In this document: piece after piece, positions 43,751-53,500 of the stretch
Position numbering within the stretch: position 1 is the stretch's first letter
Layout: every line of letters begins with the position of its first letter
Assembly (NCBI RefSeq): GCF_004342065.1
Contig: NZ_SLZU01000004.1
Span: forward strand, 182,967-246,966
Origin: Primorskyibacter sedentarius
Lineage (GTDB): Bacteria > Pseudomonadota > Alphaproteobacteria > Rhodobacterales > Rhodobacteraceae
Reading direction: 5' to 3'
DNA length: 64,000 nt
Translations under genes and position numbers: made by a program
The notes under the pieces: model-generated
The model's database searches: none
The model's input: the letters and a program-made list of their open reading frames with translations, nothing else
What the model was told of the DNA's origin: nothing

Positions 43751-45277
43751 ATGGATTTCATTATACTTGTCTTTAGCAGCTTCGGTTTGTTGCTGGATCC
43801 GGTCAACCTGACCTATGTCATCATGGGTTTCGTGATTGGCACGATCTTTGCCGCCATCCCGGGGCTCACTGCGACGCTGGCGATGGCGCTGCTCTTGCCG
43901 CTGACCTATACGCTGAGCGTGGAAACCGCTCTCATGGCCTGTGCCAGCATTTACATGGCAGGCATGTGCGGCGGGTCGATCACCGCGACGACCATCAACA
44001 TTCCCGGCGCGCCGTCCTCAATGATGACCGCGCTGGACGGCTATCCGATGCAGCAGCAGGGCAAGGGCGCGCTGGCGCTGGGTCATGCGGCATTCGGATC
44101 GATGTTCGGCGGCGCCGTGGGCGCGCTTTTGTTGATCGCGGTTGCCCCTTTCGTGGCAGAGCTGTCGCTTCTGGTGAAGACCACCGGCAAATTCTCTTTG
44201 CTGGCCTTCGCGCTGATCGTGGTGGTGATCGCCCAGCGTGGGCGCATCCCGCAGGCCGGGCTGGCCGCGTGTATCGGGCTGATGCTCGCAACGGTTGGTC
44301 TTGACGCGATGGAGCCGATCACCCGCTTCACCTATGGCTACAGCAACCTGACCGCCGGGATCGCCCTGATGCCCGTCATCATCGGGACGTTTGCCATTGC
44401 CGAGGTTCTCATGCAGGCAAGCTCTTCCAGCGACATCAGTGCAGCAACTGCGGCAGCAAGCAAGACCAGGATCAGGCGCCGGGACTTCCTGCCGCCCTTG
44501 TCGGATATCCGCAAGATCGGCTTTGGCTGCTACCTCAAATCCACGCTGATCGGATATTTCGTGGGAACATTGCCGGGGGCAGGGGGATCCATGGGGTCGT
44601 TCCTTGCTTATACCGAGGCTGTGCGCACGTCGGACGAGCCAGAGAGTTTTGGCAAGGGCAACCCAAAGGGCATCGCAGCCTCGGAAAGCGCCAACAATGC
44701 CGTCTGTGGCGGCGCCATGGTGCCAATGCTGACCTTCGGCATTCCGGGCGATCCGATCACCGCGATCATGCTGGGTGTGCTGGTTATCAACGGTGTGCAG
44801 CCCGGCCCGCAACTGATGTCGGATCAGGCCGGTCTGATCGCGCCAATGCTGGCAGCGCTGCTGTTCAGCGCGGTGGTGCTCATTCCGCTGACGCTCTACA
44901 TCATCGGGCCGTATTTCATCAAGATCGTGTCGATCCGCAAGGATGTGCTCTATGCGGCCATCACCCTGCTCGCGGTCGTCGGCAGCTACGTCGCCACCTT
45001 TTCGACGTTCCAGATGTTCATGGCGCTTGGCATGGGCGTGTTGGCCTTTTACCTGCGGCGCAATGGCTTCCCGGTGATCACCATGCTTCTGGGCTATATC
45101 CTTGGGCCAAATCTCGAGGAATTCCTGCGGCGTTCACTGGCCCTGTCGAATGGCGATCCGACCACCTTCTTCACCAATTTGGACAGCCTGTTTTTCGTGC
45201 TTTTGACCTTGGTTTTTGTCTACTTTCTGGTGATCCGCAAACCAGCGGAGCAGCAGGCTTCGGCCGCCGCCAAATAG
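43751..45277 (+). CDS. tctA: Tripartite tricarboxylate transporter large subunit TctA
   Basis: 508 residues, about twelve membrane helices. Family text: FAAIPGLTATLAMALLLPLT, GGSITATTINIPGAPSSMMT and GTLPGAGGSMGSFLAY, then ESANNAVCGGAMVPMLTFGIPG. The repeated PGxxG...G loops form the transport site. It works with TctB and TctC as a proton- or sodium-coupled importer of a carboxylate, likely the acid consumed by the upstream enzymes. Confidence 0.94.
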   Translation: MDFIILVFSSFGLLLDPVNLTYVIMGFVIGTIFAAIPGLTATLAMALLLPLTYTLSVETALMACASIYMAGMCGGSITATTINIPGAPSSMMTALDGYPMQQQGKGALALGHAAFGSMFGGAVGALLLIAVAPFVAELSLLVKTTGKFSLLAFALIVVVIAQRGRIPQAGLAACIGLMLATVGLDAMEPITRFTYGYSNLTAGIALMPVIIGTFAIAEVLMQASSSSDISAATAAASKTRIRRRDFLPPLSDIRKIGFGCYLKSTLIGYFVGTLPGAGGSMGSFLAYTEAVRTSDEPESFGKGNPKGIAASESANNAVCGGAMVPMLTFGIPGDPITAIMLGVLVINGVQPGPQLMSDQAGLIAPMLAALLFSAVVLIPLTLYIIGPYFIKIVSIRKDVLYAAITLLAVVGSYVATFSTFQMFMALGMGVLAFYLRRNGFPVITMLLGYILGPNLEEFLRRSLALSNGDPTTFFTNLDSLFFVLLTLVFVYFLVIRKPAEQQASAAAK

Positions 45278-45397
45278 GTGCGTTGCGGGGATGCAAAGAG
45301 GTGACTGGTCCGGCCGTTATAGGCCGGGCCGACCGGGACGGCTGGCGATTTCAGATGTCGCGAGGTCTCTTGTTGCTGACCTCGGGCACATGTCTGA

Positions 45398-45405
45398 TGT
45401 ATACA
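45398..45405. promoter_or_regulatory. Possible GntR/FCD operator
   Basis: TGTATACA, a perfect 8-bp palindrome 30 bp upstream of the GntR-family start. Many FCD-type GntR regulators bind sites centred on GTATAC, so autoregulation is possible. Confidence 0.35.
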
Positions 45406-45434
45406 CGGTCTGACCCGAAGCAAAGGAGACCAAA

Positions 45435-46136
45435 TTGCCAGAGACCAAGCGACCCTCGTTGGCAGACCAAGTCTACGATCAGCTATTGGCGAAGATCCTT
45501 GAAGAGGAATACCCGGTGCATAGCCGGTTGCCGACGGAAGAGGCCTTGGCCCAGAGCTTTGGCGTGTCCCGCCCGATTGTGCGCATGGCCCTGTCGCGGC
45601 TGCGCGATGACGGGATCGTGCAATCCCGTCGCGGGTCGGGCAGCTATGTCCTGCGCTGCCCGGACCGGCAGTTGATCAGTTTCGTTCCGTTGGAATCGGT
45701 GTCGGATGTGCAGCGGTGCTATGAGTTCCGCATCGACGTTGAAGGGGCCGCCGCCGCATGGGCCGCCCGTCGTCGCGACGATGAAGATCTGGCCGCGATG
45801 GACGACGCCTTCAACGTCATGGAGCAGACATACCACCAGAATGAGCTTGGCGTTGAAGCGGATCAAAAGCTGCATTTGGCCGTGGCGCGGGCCACGAAGA
45901 ACCCATTCTTTTCCTCGGTGCTGGAATCCCTTGGCGAACAGATTGCCTTTGGTGTGAAACTGTCGCGCTCGCTTACGCTGCTGGATTCGCCAGTGCGGCA
46001 GGAGTTGGTGCTGTCAGAGCATCGGGCCATCCTAGAAGCGATCCGCCTGAGACAGCCGGAAGTGGCACAAGCCTGCATGCGTCATCACATCACGGCCGCA
46101 AAAGACCGGATGTTTGTCGGCACGCAGGACACATAG
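45435..46136 (+). CDS. GntR family regulator with FCD domain
   Basis: 233 residues. Winged helix at about 8-75 (LPTEEALAQSFGVSRPIVRMAL and RRGSGSYVLR) and a C-terminal all-helical FCD ligand domain whose metal ligands appear as HLAVARAT, SEHRAI and RHHITAA. TTG 45435 was chosen: AAGGAG lies 7 nt upstream. Such regulators respond to carboxylates or sugar acids, which fits the neighbouring TctABC and dehydrogenase genes. It is encoded on the same strand 157 bp after tctA. Confidence 0.9.
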   Translation: MPETKRPSLADQVYDQLLAKILEEEYPVHSRLPTEEALAQSFGVSRPIVRMALSRLRDDGIVQSRRGSGSYVLRCPDRQLISFVPLESVSDVQRCYEFRIDVEGAAAAWAARRRDDEDLAAMDDAFNVMEQTYHQNELGVEADQKLHLAVARATKNPFFSSVLESLGEQIAFGVKLSRSLTLLDSPVRQELVLSEHRAILEAIRLRQPEVAQACMRHHITAAKDRMFVGTQDT

Positions 46137-46307
46137 CCCTGCGAGCCATCCCCGTTTCGGGCATTCGCAAACGTCTTGGCAATCTCCCCACCGGTCAGCT
46201 GGGCGACACCGGGATCAAGGGGATATGTGGCCTTTTGGACTTATGTCGCTTGCGGCGCTTGCTCCACTCGGCCTCGCCAGTAACGGTCGAGTGCCGCGGC
46301 AGGAAAG

Positions 46308-47207
46308 CTACGACAAAGCCGAGACATCCGGGCCGCCGGGACGAACGGTGACAGGAATGCCGACAGGGTCGGTGCCACGCAAAACATCGCCGTCCGGGCG
46401 CAGATGCGGCGAAGCCACCGGGGCGCTGCCTTGGGCGATCAACTCATAGCGCAGAAGCCCGGCCATCTCTCTCGGCGCGGGCGGCCGGTTTGTTCCGGCC
46501 CAGATGTTCATCGCCAGACGGTGCGTGTTGGGCGCGCCTGCCCCCATATCGGCAAAGCCCCAGGCGTCCAGCTTCAGGTTGAGTTCAAATCCAAGGGCTT
46601 CAAACCAGTCCAAAGCGGGTTCCAGTGCGCGAACCTTCAAATGCAGATGCGCGAGATAGCTGTCGCTTGCCAGCGGGTCCATGGGGTCGGCATCCGCGGC
46701 GTGGGCCAGTTCTGCCGCGACATCCAGCGGGCCACGGCCACTGTGGCGGCGACCATCCGCATCATAAAGGGTCAGCCCTCTGGACATGTCACCGTAATGC
46801 CCGAAGCGTTCGGGCGTCTCGTATGTCACTTCAATTTCAAGACCATCGGGGTCTTTGAGATATAGCGATTTTGCCATCAGATGGTCGGTCGGCACGACCT
46901 CCACCTCAAGGAAGAGCAAGCGGGCGAGCATGCGGGAGAATTCGCTTTGGCTGCGGACACCAATCGCTGCGTGATACATGCCGGTATAGGGTGCGGCGAC
47001 GGGGGTTTGCGCACCGGAATGCAGGACAAACAGGGTTGATCGATCAGTGCCAAGGGCAACGCCGGGGCCAGTATGCGATCTCTTGATCAACCCAAGCGCG
47101 GTGGTCCAGAAATACACTGCGCGGTCAAGATCGGTCACCTGCAGTTCGATGACACCCCAAGTCAGGCGGTCAGCGGTCGTGTTGGCGGTGCGGGGTGCGT
47201 GAAGCAT
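46308..47207 (-). CDS. VOC family protein, extradiol-dioxygenase-like
   Basis: 299 residues with two vicinal-oxygen-chelate modules. The C-terminal module keeps a plausible metal triad: His in YLAHLHLKV, His in NTHRLAMNIWAG and Glu in LLRYELIAQG, as in catechol 2,3-dioxygenases (CatE type). The N-terminal module lacks the first His (WGVIELQV). It may cleave catechols or handle quinones. ATG 47207 was chosen with GAGG 9 nt upstream; ATG 47216 is possible. Co-directional with the DoxX gene 60 bp upstream. Confidence 0.8.
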   Translation of the reverse strand: MLHAPRTANTTADRLTWGVIELQVTDLDRAVYFWTTALGLIKRSHTGPGVALGTDRSTLFVLHSGAQTPVAAPYTGMYHAAIGVRSQSEFSRMLARLLFLEVEVVPTDHLMAKSLYLKDPDGLEIEVTYETPERFGHYGDMSRGLTLYDADGRRHSGRGPLDVAAELAHAADADPMDPLASDSYLAHLHLKVRALEPALDWFEALGFELNLKLDAWGFADMGAGAPNTHRLAMNIWAGTNRPPAPREMAGLLRYELIAQGSAPVASPHLRPDGDVLRGTDPVGIPVTVRPGGPDVSALS

Positions 47208-47267
47208 CTTGGGCATCCTCAATGAAAACGTGCGCCCCGGCAGCAGAACCCGGAGCGCGCCTGTGCT

Positions 47268-47696
47268 TCAATCGCGCGGTGCGATCGGTGCCTTGTTGGT
47301 GCGACCCCAGATCACGAAAGCGGCCAGTGCGAACAGAACCACGTTCATCGGAACCACGCCCAATTCACCGCGCATGATATGCAGGCCCGCGGCCAGAACC
47401 ATGATGATGGCCAGCCCAAGCGCGGCCAGTTTCGTCAGGTCAGGCATGATGCGGGTGGCCGCGGGGAGGATCACGCCAAGCGCGCCTGCAACTTCGGCCA
47501 GACCAATGAACTTGATCAGGGCCGCGGGGGCGTTTTCCGCCCACATCATTCCCATCGCGACCATCTCGGCCGGGCCAGAGGTCAGCTTCATGTAGCCGGC
47601 CATCAGGAACATCGCGGCCAGAGCCGCCTGCGCCACCCAAAGGGCAATGTTCCAGACCTTGTTTGTTCGGATCGGGTTTGTCTTGGTTGTTGTCAT
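47268..47696 (-). CDS. DoxX family membrane protein
   Basis: 142 residues with four predicted helices (about 16-34, 58-78, 86-104, 112-130), FLMAGYMKLTSGP being the DoxX signature. AGGAAAG precedes ATG 47696; the frame is open to 47774. DoxX-like proteins often accompany quinone or aromatic detoxification genes, in keeping with the VOC partner. The start faces the LysR gene, with 117 bp of shared control region. Confidence 0.87.
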   Translation of the reverse strand: MTTTKTNPIRTNKVWNIALWVAQAALAAMFLMAGYMKLTSGPAEMVAMGMMWAENAPAALIKFIGLAEVAGALGVILPAATRIMPDLTKLAALGLAIIMVLAAGLHIMRGELGVVPMNVVLFALAAFVIWGRTNKAPIAPRD

Positions 47697-47813
47697 GTCA
47701 TCATCTTTCCTGGCTTCGCCACAGCGGTGTGTCGGTATGACGACGGTAATAAATGTTTCTTTTTTCGAGATCATTGGCGTAGTTATTGAAGTATCATTTA
47801 CTGTGAGTTGATA

Positions 47814-48764
47814 GTGGACACGCTTCTTGGCCTACGGGTTTTCGCAGCAATAGCCGAACACAAGAGCTTCTCTGCCGTGGCGGACCGTTTGGGCCTGTCG
47901 CCTGCGATGACCAGCAAACACGTGCAACATATCGAGGCGCGCGTTGGCGCACGTCTGTTCAACCGGAACAGCCGCAATGTCAGCCTGACGGAAGCGGGTG
48001 CAAAATATCTGCAGACGGTGGGCCCCTTGCTTGACGGGCTGGCAGAGGCCGAGGCGCAGCTGACCACTGATACACTTTCGCCGCGCGGCACGCTGAAAAT
48101 GTCAATGCCGGGCTGGATATCCAATCCGGCTTTCGCCGGTATCCTGCTGGCCTATCACCAGCTCAATCCACATGTGACGTTCGAACTTGATCTGAGCGGA
48201 CGCAAGATCAACATGGTGGAAGAGGGATTTGATCTGGCGTTGCGGGTTGCGTTCAATCTCGACGAAGGGCTGATTGCCCGCAAGCTGGCGGATGTGACGT
48301 TTCAACTGGTTGCAGCCCCCTCTTATCTGGATCGCGTGGGCCGACCGCAATCGCCCGATGATCTGGCGGATGCGCCATTGCTGGCCTATTCGCGGGTGGC
48401 GAGCGATGGGCGGATCAGGTTTGGCGGGTCAGATGGTCTGGACGTCAGGCTGCGCCCGGTCATGGTCAGCGGTACCGAAGACATCCTTCAATGCGCGGCG
48501 ATTGCGGGCATGGGTTATGCGATGCTGCCCAATTGGGCGACGCGGGACGACGTGTCGGCGGGACGGCTGGAGGTTGTCTTGCCCCGAGTTACATGGCCGA
48601 CATTGCAGATCCACGCGATCTATGCGGATCGAAGCTACCTCCCCGCCAAGGTGCGAAGCTTTCTGGATTTTCTGGCAGGGGCAGATGGTTTGGCCGCAGC
48701 TATGCAGACGCGCGGCCACCTGAACCCTGATGCGGAGGCGGGTCCCCAGCCGCCGACCAGATAG
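47814..48764 (+). CDS. LysR family transcriptional regulator
   Basis: 316 residues. N-terminal winged helix: LGLRVFAAIAEHKSFSAVADRLGLSPAMTSKHVQHIEARVGARLFNR type text (short pieces seen at about 4-50), followed by the two-lobe co-inducer domain. GTG 47814 gives MDTLLGLRVF; TTG 47808 is an alternative and neither has a strong ribosome site. Divergent from doxX-VOC, so it most likely regulates that pair. Sequence resembles the CrgA/YafC-type subgroup. Confidence 0.9.
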   Translation: MDTLLGLRVFAAIAEHKSFSAVADRLGLSPAMTSKHVQHIEARVGARLFNRNSRNVSLTEAGAKYLQTVGPLLDGLAEAEAQLTTDTLSPRGTLKMSMPGWISNPAFAGILLAYHQLNPHVTFELDLSGRKINMVEEGFDLALRVAFNLDEGLIARKLADVTFQLVAAPSYLDRVGRPQSPDDLADAPLLAYSRVASDGRIRFGGSDGLDVRLRPVMVSGTEDILQCAAIAGMGYAMLPNWATRDDVSAGRLEVVLPRVTWPTLQIHAIYADRSYLPAKVRSFLDFLAGADGLAAAMQTRGHLNPDAEAGPQPPTR

Positions 48765-49060
48765 GTCGGCCCAAGCCATTCATTGCTGCGGGGGCGGGGT
48801 CTTGAAAGGGAGCAAGACCGCGGGATCACGGGCGAAGGCCGACCAGCGCTGCAAGCCCGGTGAAAAACGCGCGGCAAGTCCATCAGGCACCAACACCGGG
48901 TTCGACCATGGGCGGCTTAGCGGCTGCCTCGCATGTCCCGATCACCGGCGTACCCGCACTGCGGACGGTGCGCATAACGCTGTTGTGGCTTGGCATTTTC
49001 CTGAGCGGAGCTAGACTTGGACGTGGCGGCGCGGTCATCCGCCTGGAGTATGTTGCGACA

Positions 49061-50518
49061 ATGCGATTTCTTAGAAAAAGTCTGACCGGTCTCTTCCTGC
49101 TGGCGCTTACGCTCGGGTTTCTGGTCTATGCCGGCCAGACGGTGCGTGATGCCGTCGAAGATCGGATGTCCCGAGAGCCAAGGGTGGCCGAGGCGCGCGA
49201 GCGGGTCTTCGCGGTGAATGTGGTTGCGGCGACCCCGGAAACCGTTTCGCCCACGATGCGTGCCTTTGGCGAGGTGCAAAGCCGCCGGACCCTTGAGATC
49301 CGGGCGGCGGCCAGCGGAAGACTGACGGAGCTTTCAGAGAATTTCGTTGAAGGGGGGCAGGTGGAGGCGGGTCAGCTGCTGGCCCGGATTGACCCGGCAG
49401 ATGCGCAGGCGGCGCTGGATCGTGTGAGAAGCGATATCCTTGATGCCGAGGCCGAAGGGCGCGAAGCCGCCCGGGCGCTGGAGCTTGCGCAGGACGAGCA
49501 GGCCGCAGCCGAAGAGCAGGCGGAATTGAGGGAACGCGCCTTTCGCCGACAGAGGGACCTTTCAGATCGCGGCGTGGGGACGGCGGCGGCGGTCGAGACG
49601 GCAGAGCTCGCGGCCTCTTCGGCGCGGCAGGCCGTGCTTGCACGTCGGCAGGCAGTCGCGCAGGCCGAGGCGCGCGTCGACCAGGCCGCAACCACCCTGG
49701 CGCGGGCCGAGATTGCGCTGGCCGAGGCAGAACGCCGTCTTGCCGATACCGAGCTGCGCGCAGGCTTTACCGGGGCCCTGCGTGCGGTCAGCGTGGTCGA
49801 GGGGCGTCTGGTCTCCACCAATGAACAGCTCGCGGAACTGATTGATCCGGATGCGCTCGAAGTGGCGTTCCGCGTGTCCACCCAGCAATATGCGCGGCTT
49901 TTGGGGGCGAACGGTCGCCTGCGGGATGCGCCTGTCACGGTCACTCTGGACGTCTTTGGCACCAATCTGACGGCGCGCGGCGTGCTGAGCCGCGAAGGTG
50001 CCGCGGTGGGTGAGGGCCAGACCGGCCGCCTGCTCTTTGCCCGGCTGGAGGGTGCGGCCGGGTTCAAGCCGGGTGATTTCGTGACGGTGGAAATCGTCGA
50101 ACCGCCGCTTGACCGTGTGATCCGGCTGCCTGCCTCGGCTTTGAACGCGGCATCGGAGGTTCTGGTGCTGGGCGAGGATGAACGGCTCGAAAGCATGCCA
50201 GTGCGTCTTTTGCGCAGGCAGGGCGATGAGGTGTTGGTACAGGGCGACGGGCTGGCCGGGCGACAGGTCGTGGCCGAACGCACGCCATTGCTGGGTGCGG
50301 GCATCAAAGTGCGTGCGCTTCAACAGGGTGTCGCGGTGGAACCCACCGAACCGGAGCTGCTTGAGCTCAGCGAAGAGCGCAGGGCACGGCTGGTGGCCTT
50401 CGTCGAGGCGAACAACCGGATGCCTGCCGAAGCCAAGGCGCGCATCCTCACGCAACTTGGCGAAGAGAAAGTGCCAGCCGAGATGGTACAGCGCATCGAA
50501 GCGCGGATAGGCGGGTAG
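49061..50518 (+). CDS. RND efflux periplasmic adaptor (membrane fusion protein)
   Basis: 485 residues. An N-terminal membrane anchor (about 6-26), lipoyl/biotinyl half-motifs (GRLTELSENFVEGGQVEAGQ region, and TELRAGFTGALRAVSVVEG), and a long Ala/Glu/Arg-rich coiled-coil hairpin (about 115-240) fit HlyD/AcrA-type adaptors. The last ~75 residues form an unusual acidic helical tail (EPTEPELLELSEERRARL). The frame is open to 48860, but ATG 49061 starts the anchor. The pump gene begins 5 bp after the stop. Confidence 0.88.
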   Translation: MRFLRKSLTGLFLLALTLGFLVYAGQTVRDAVEDRMSREPRVAEARERVFAVNVVAATPETVSPTMRAFGEVQSRRTLEIRAAASGRLTELSENFVEGGQVEAGQLLARIDPADAQAALDRVRSDILDAEAEGREAARALELAQDEQAAAEEQAELRERAFRRQRDLSDRGVGTAAAVETAELAASSARQAVLARRQAVAQAEARVDQAATTLARAEIALAEAERRLADTELRAGFTGALRAVSVVEGRLVSTNEQLAELIDPDALEVAFRVSTQQYARLLGANGRLRDAPVTVTLDVFGTNLTARGVLSREGAAVGEGQTGRLLFARLEGAAGFKPGDFVTVEIVEPPLDRVIRLPASALNAASEVLVLGEDERLESMPVRLLRRQGDEVLVQGDGLAGRQVVAERTPLLGAGIKVRALQQGVAVEPTEPELLELSEERRARLVAFVEANNRMPAEAKARILTQLGEEKVPAEMVQRIEARIGG

Positions 50519-50522
50519 GCGG

Positions 50523-53500
50523 ATGCGGGGAATTCCACGCGGAGCAGGCGGCGTCCTGTCCTATTTCACCCGCCACCGGACAATGGCGAACCTCCTGCTG
50601 GTCTTGCTGATTGCTGCGGGTCTGATGGCCTTGCCGCGGATGCGGGCGCAGTTCTTCCCGGATGTGATCCTCGACAACGTCTCCGTCTCGGTCACCTGGG
50701 AGGGCGCGGGTGCGTCCGACGTGGATGGCGCGATCGTGCAGGTGCTGGAACCGGCCCTCATGGCGGTTGAGGGTGTCGAAAGCTCTGAATCCACGTCGCG
50801 GGAAGGACGGGCAAACGTCCGGCTGGAATTCGAACCCGGCTGGGACATGAGCCGCGCCGCTGACGACGTGCAATCCGCCGTCGATGCCATAAACACGCTG
50901 CCCGAGGATGCCGAAGACCCGAAGGTACGCCGGGGGGCCTGGCGTGACAGGGTCACCGATCTGGTGATCACCGGCCCCGTGGGCGTCGATCAGCTGGGCC
51001 GTTTCGCGGACGAACTGGTGGCGCGACTGTTCACCGAGGGCGTCACCCGCACAACCATTCGCGGCCTTGCCGCACCAGAGACCGTGGTCGAGGTGCCCAG
51101 TTCCAACCTGATCGCTTACGATGTCACCATGGCCGAGATCGCCGCGGTGATCGCCGAGGAGGTGGATGCCGATCCGGCAGGGGATGTGGGCGGCGCCAAC
51201 GCGCGGGTCCGCACCGGGGTCGAGAAACGCTCTGCCGATCAGATCGCCGATATCGTGCTGCGGTCCAATCCGGATGGTTCAAAGCTGACCATTGGCGATG
51301 TGGCGTCCCTCCGGGTCGAAGGCATCACCCGGAATCGCAGCTATTTCGTAGGTGAGAACCCGGCGCTTTCGGTACGCGTGGACCGGTCCGACAGGGGCGA
51401 CGCCATCAGCATCCAGCGCACGGTCGAGGACGTCGCGCGTGAAATGGAGGAGACGCTGCCTGCCAATGTCAGCATCGACCTGATCCGCACGCGGGCAGAG
51501 GCCATTACCGGGCGGCTCAACATCCTGCTGGACAACGGCCTGACGGGCCTTGCGCTGGTGGTGTTGCTGCTCTTTTTGTTCCTCAATGCCCGCACGGCCT
51601 TTTGGGTGGCTTTGGGAATACCCACCTCGCTGCTTGCCGCGATTGCGCTGATGTACCTGTCCGGCATCACCATCAACATGATCTCGCTTTTCGCGCTGAT
51701 CATCACGCTGGGCATCGTGGTGGATGACGCCATTGTCGTGGGCGAACATGCCGACCACCTGTCGCGAAAAGACATGACCCCGGTGGAGGCGGCAGAGACT
51801 GCTGCGCGTCGCATGGCGCTGCCGGTGTTTTCGGCCACGCTGACCACGGTGATTGCCTTTTTTGGCCTGACGGCTGTGGGCGGACGCTTCGGCGACCTGA
51901 TTTCCGACATACCGTTCACGGTGATCGTCGTTCTTCTGGCCTCGCTGGTGGAATGCTTTCTGATCCTGCCAAACCATATGAGCCACGCCCTTGCGCATTC
52001 GGCCAAAGAGCATTGGTACGATCTGCCGTCCCGCGTGGTGAACCGGGGGTTTCGCTGGGTGCGGCAGTACCTCTTCCGGCCGTTGATGGCGGGCGTTATC
52101 AAGGCGCGCTACGTGGTTTTTGCAATGGCCATTGCTGTTCTGGCCAGTCAGGTCGCGCTGTTCATTCGGGGCGACGTGCAATGGCGGTTCTTCAATTCGC
52201 CCGAGCAAGCCTCTGTCACCGGCAATTTCGCCATGGCGCCCGGTGCCACCCGCGAAGACACGCTGGAGATGATGCGCGAGATGCAGCGCGCGACAGAGGC
52301 ATTGGGCAAGGAATATGAGGAACGCTACGGGCTGAACCCGCTGGACTATGTCATTGCAGAGATTGGCGGCAATGCCGGGCGCGGTCTGGCGGGCACGGAT
52401 ACCAAGGATGCCGATCAGCTAGGCGGCATCTCCATTGAACTGATCGAGGCAGACCTGCGTCCCTATTCCTCTTTCGCCTTTGTCGGAGAGCTGCAGGACG
52501 TCGTGCGCCGCCATCCGCTGGTCGAGACGATCAGCTTTCGCGGCTGGCGCTCCGGTCCCGGCGGCGATGCGCTGGACGTGCAGTTCTACGGCGCCAGCGC
52601 GGAGACCCTGAAACAGGCGTCCGAGGCGCTGAAAACCGCGCTGCTTCGTTTCCCGGAAGTGTCGGCAGTCGAAGATAATCTGGCCTATGACAAGGAAGAG
52701 TTGATCCTGGAGCTGACCGCGCAGGGGCAGGCGCTTGGCTTTACCATTGACGGGTTGGGCCGCGTGCTGCGCAACCGTCTGGGCGGGATTGAGGCAGCGA
52801 CCTATCCAGACGGCCCGCGCAGTGCGTCCATCCGGGTGGAACTGCCGGATGGAGAGCTGACCGCCGATTTCCTTGAGCGGACCCAGATGCGCACCCCGGC
52901 GGGCGAATACGTGCCCCTGGCCGATATCGTCAGCGTCAAGCGCAGCACCGGGTTTTCAACAGTCCGGCGTGAGAACGGCGTTCGCCTGATCTCTGTGACG
53001 GGCGATATATCCGAGGACGATCCGGCCCGTGCCGAGGAAATCAGCCTCGCGCTTAACGAGGAAATTCTTCCAAGGATTGCGGCCGAGACGCAGGTGGAAT
53101 GGCGCATGTCAGGCCTGTCAGAGCAAGAGGATCGCTTCCTGAGCGACGCCCGCACGGGGCTGATCCTTGTCCTGCTTGGCATCTATGTCGTGCTCGCCTG
53201 GGTATTTGCCAGCTGGAGCCGCCCGCTGGTGGTGATGGCAATCATCCCCTTCGGGCTGGTGGGCACGATCTATGGCCATGTCTTATGGGATGTGCCGCTT
53301 AGCATGTTCACGGTCGTCGGACTGCTTGGCATGACCGGCATCATCATCAACGACTCGATCGTGCTGGTCACGACCATCGACGAATATGCAGAAGATCGCG
53401 GGCTGGTCCCTTCGATCATAGACGGGGCGGCGGACAGGCTGCGACCGGTGATGTTGACCACGGCCACCACTGTTCTGGGGCTGGCGCCGCTGCTTTACGA

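Noticed and set aside
48752..48770. GCCGACC-AGATA-GGTCGGC hairpin over the LysR stop codon
   Set aside because: Perfect 7-bp stem but no T tract and it spans the stop codon, so a terminator call is not supported.
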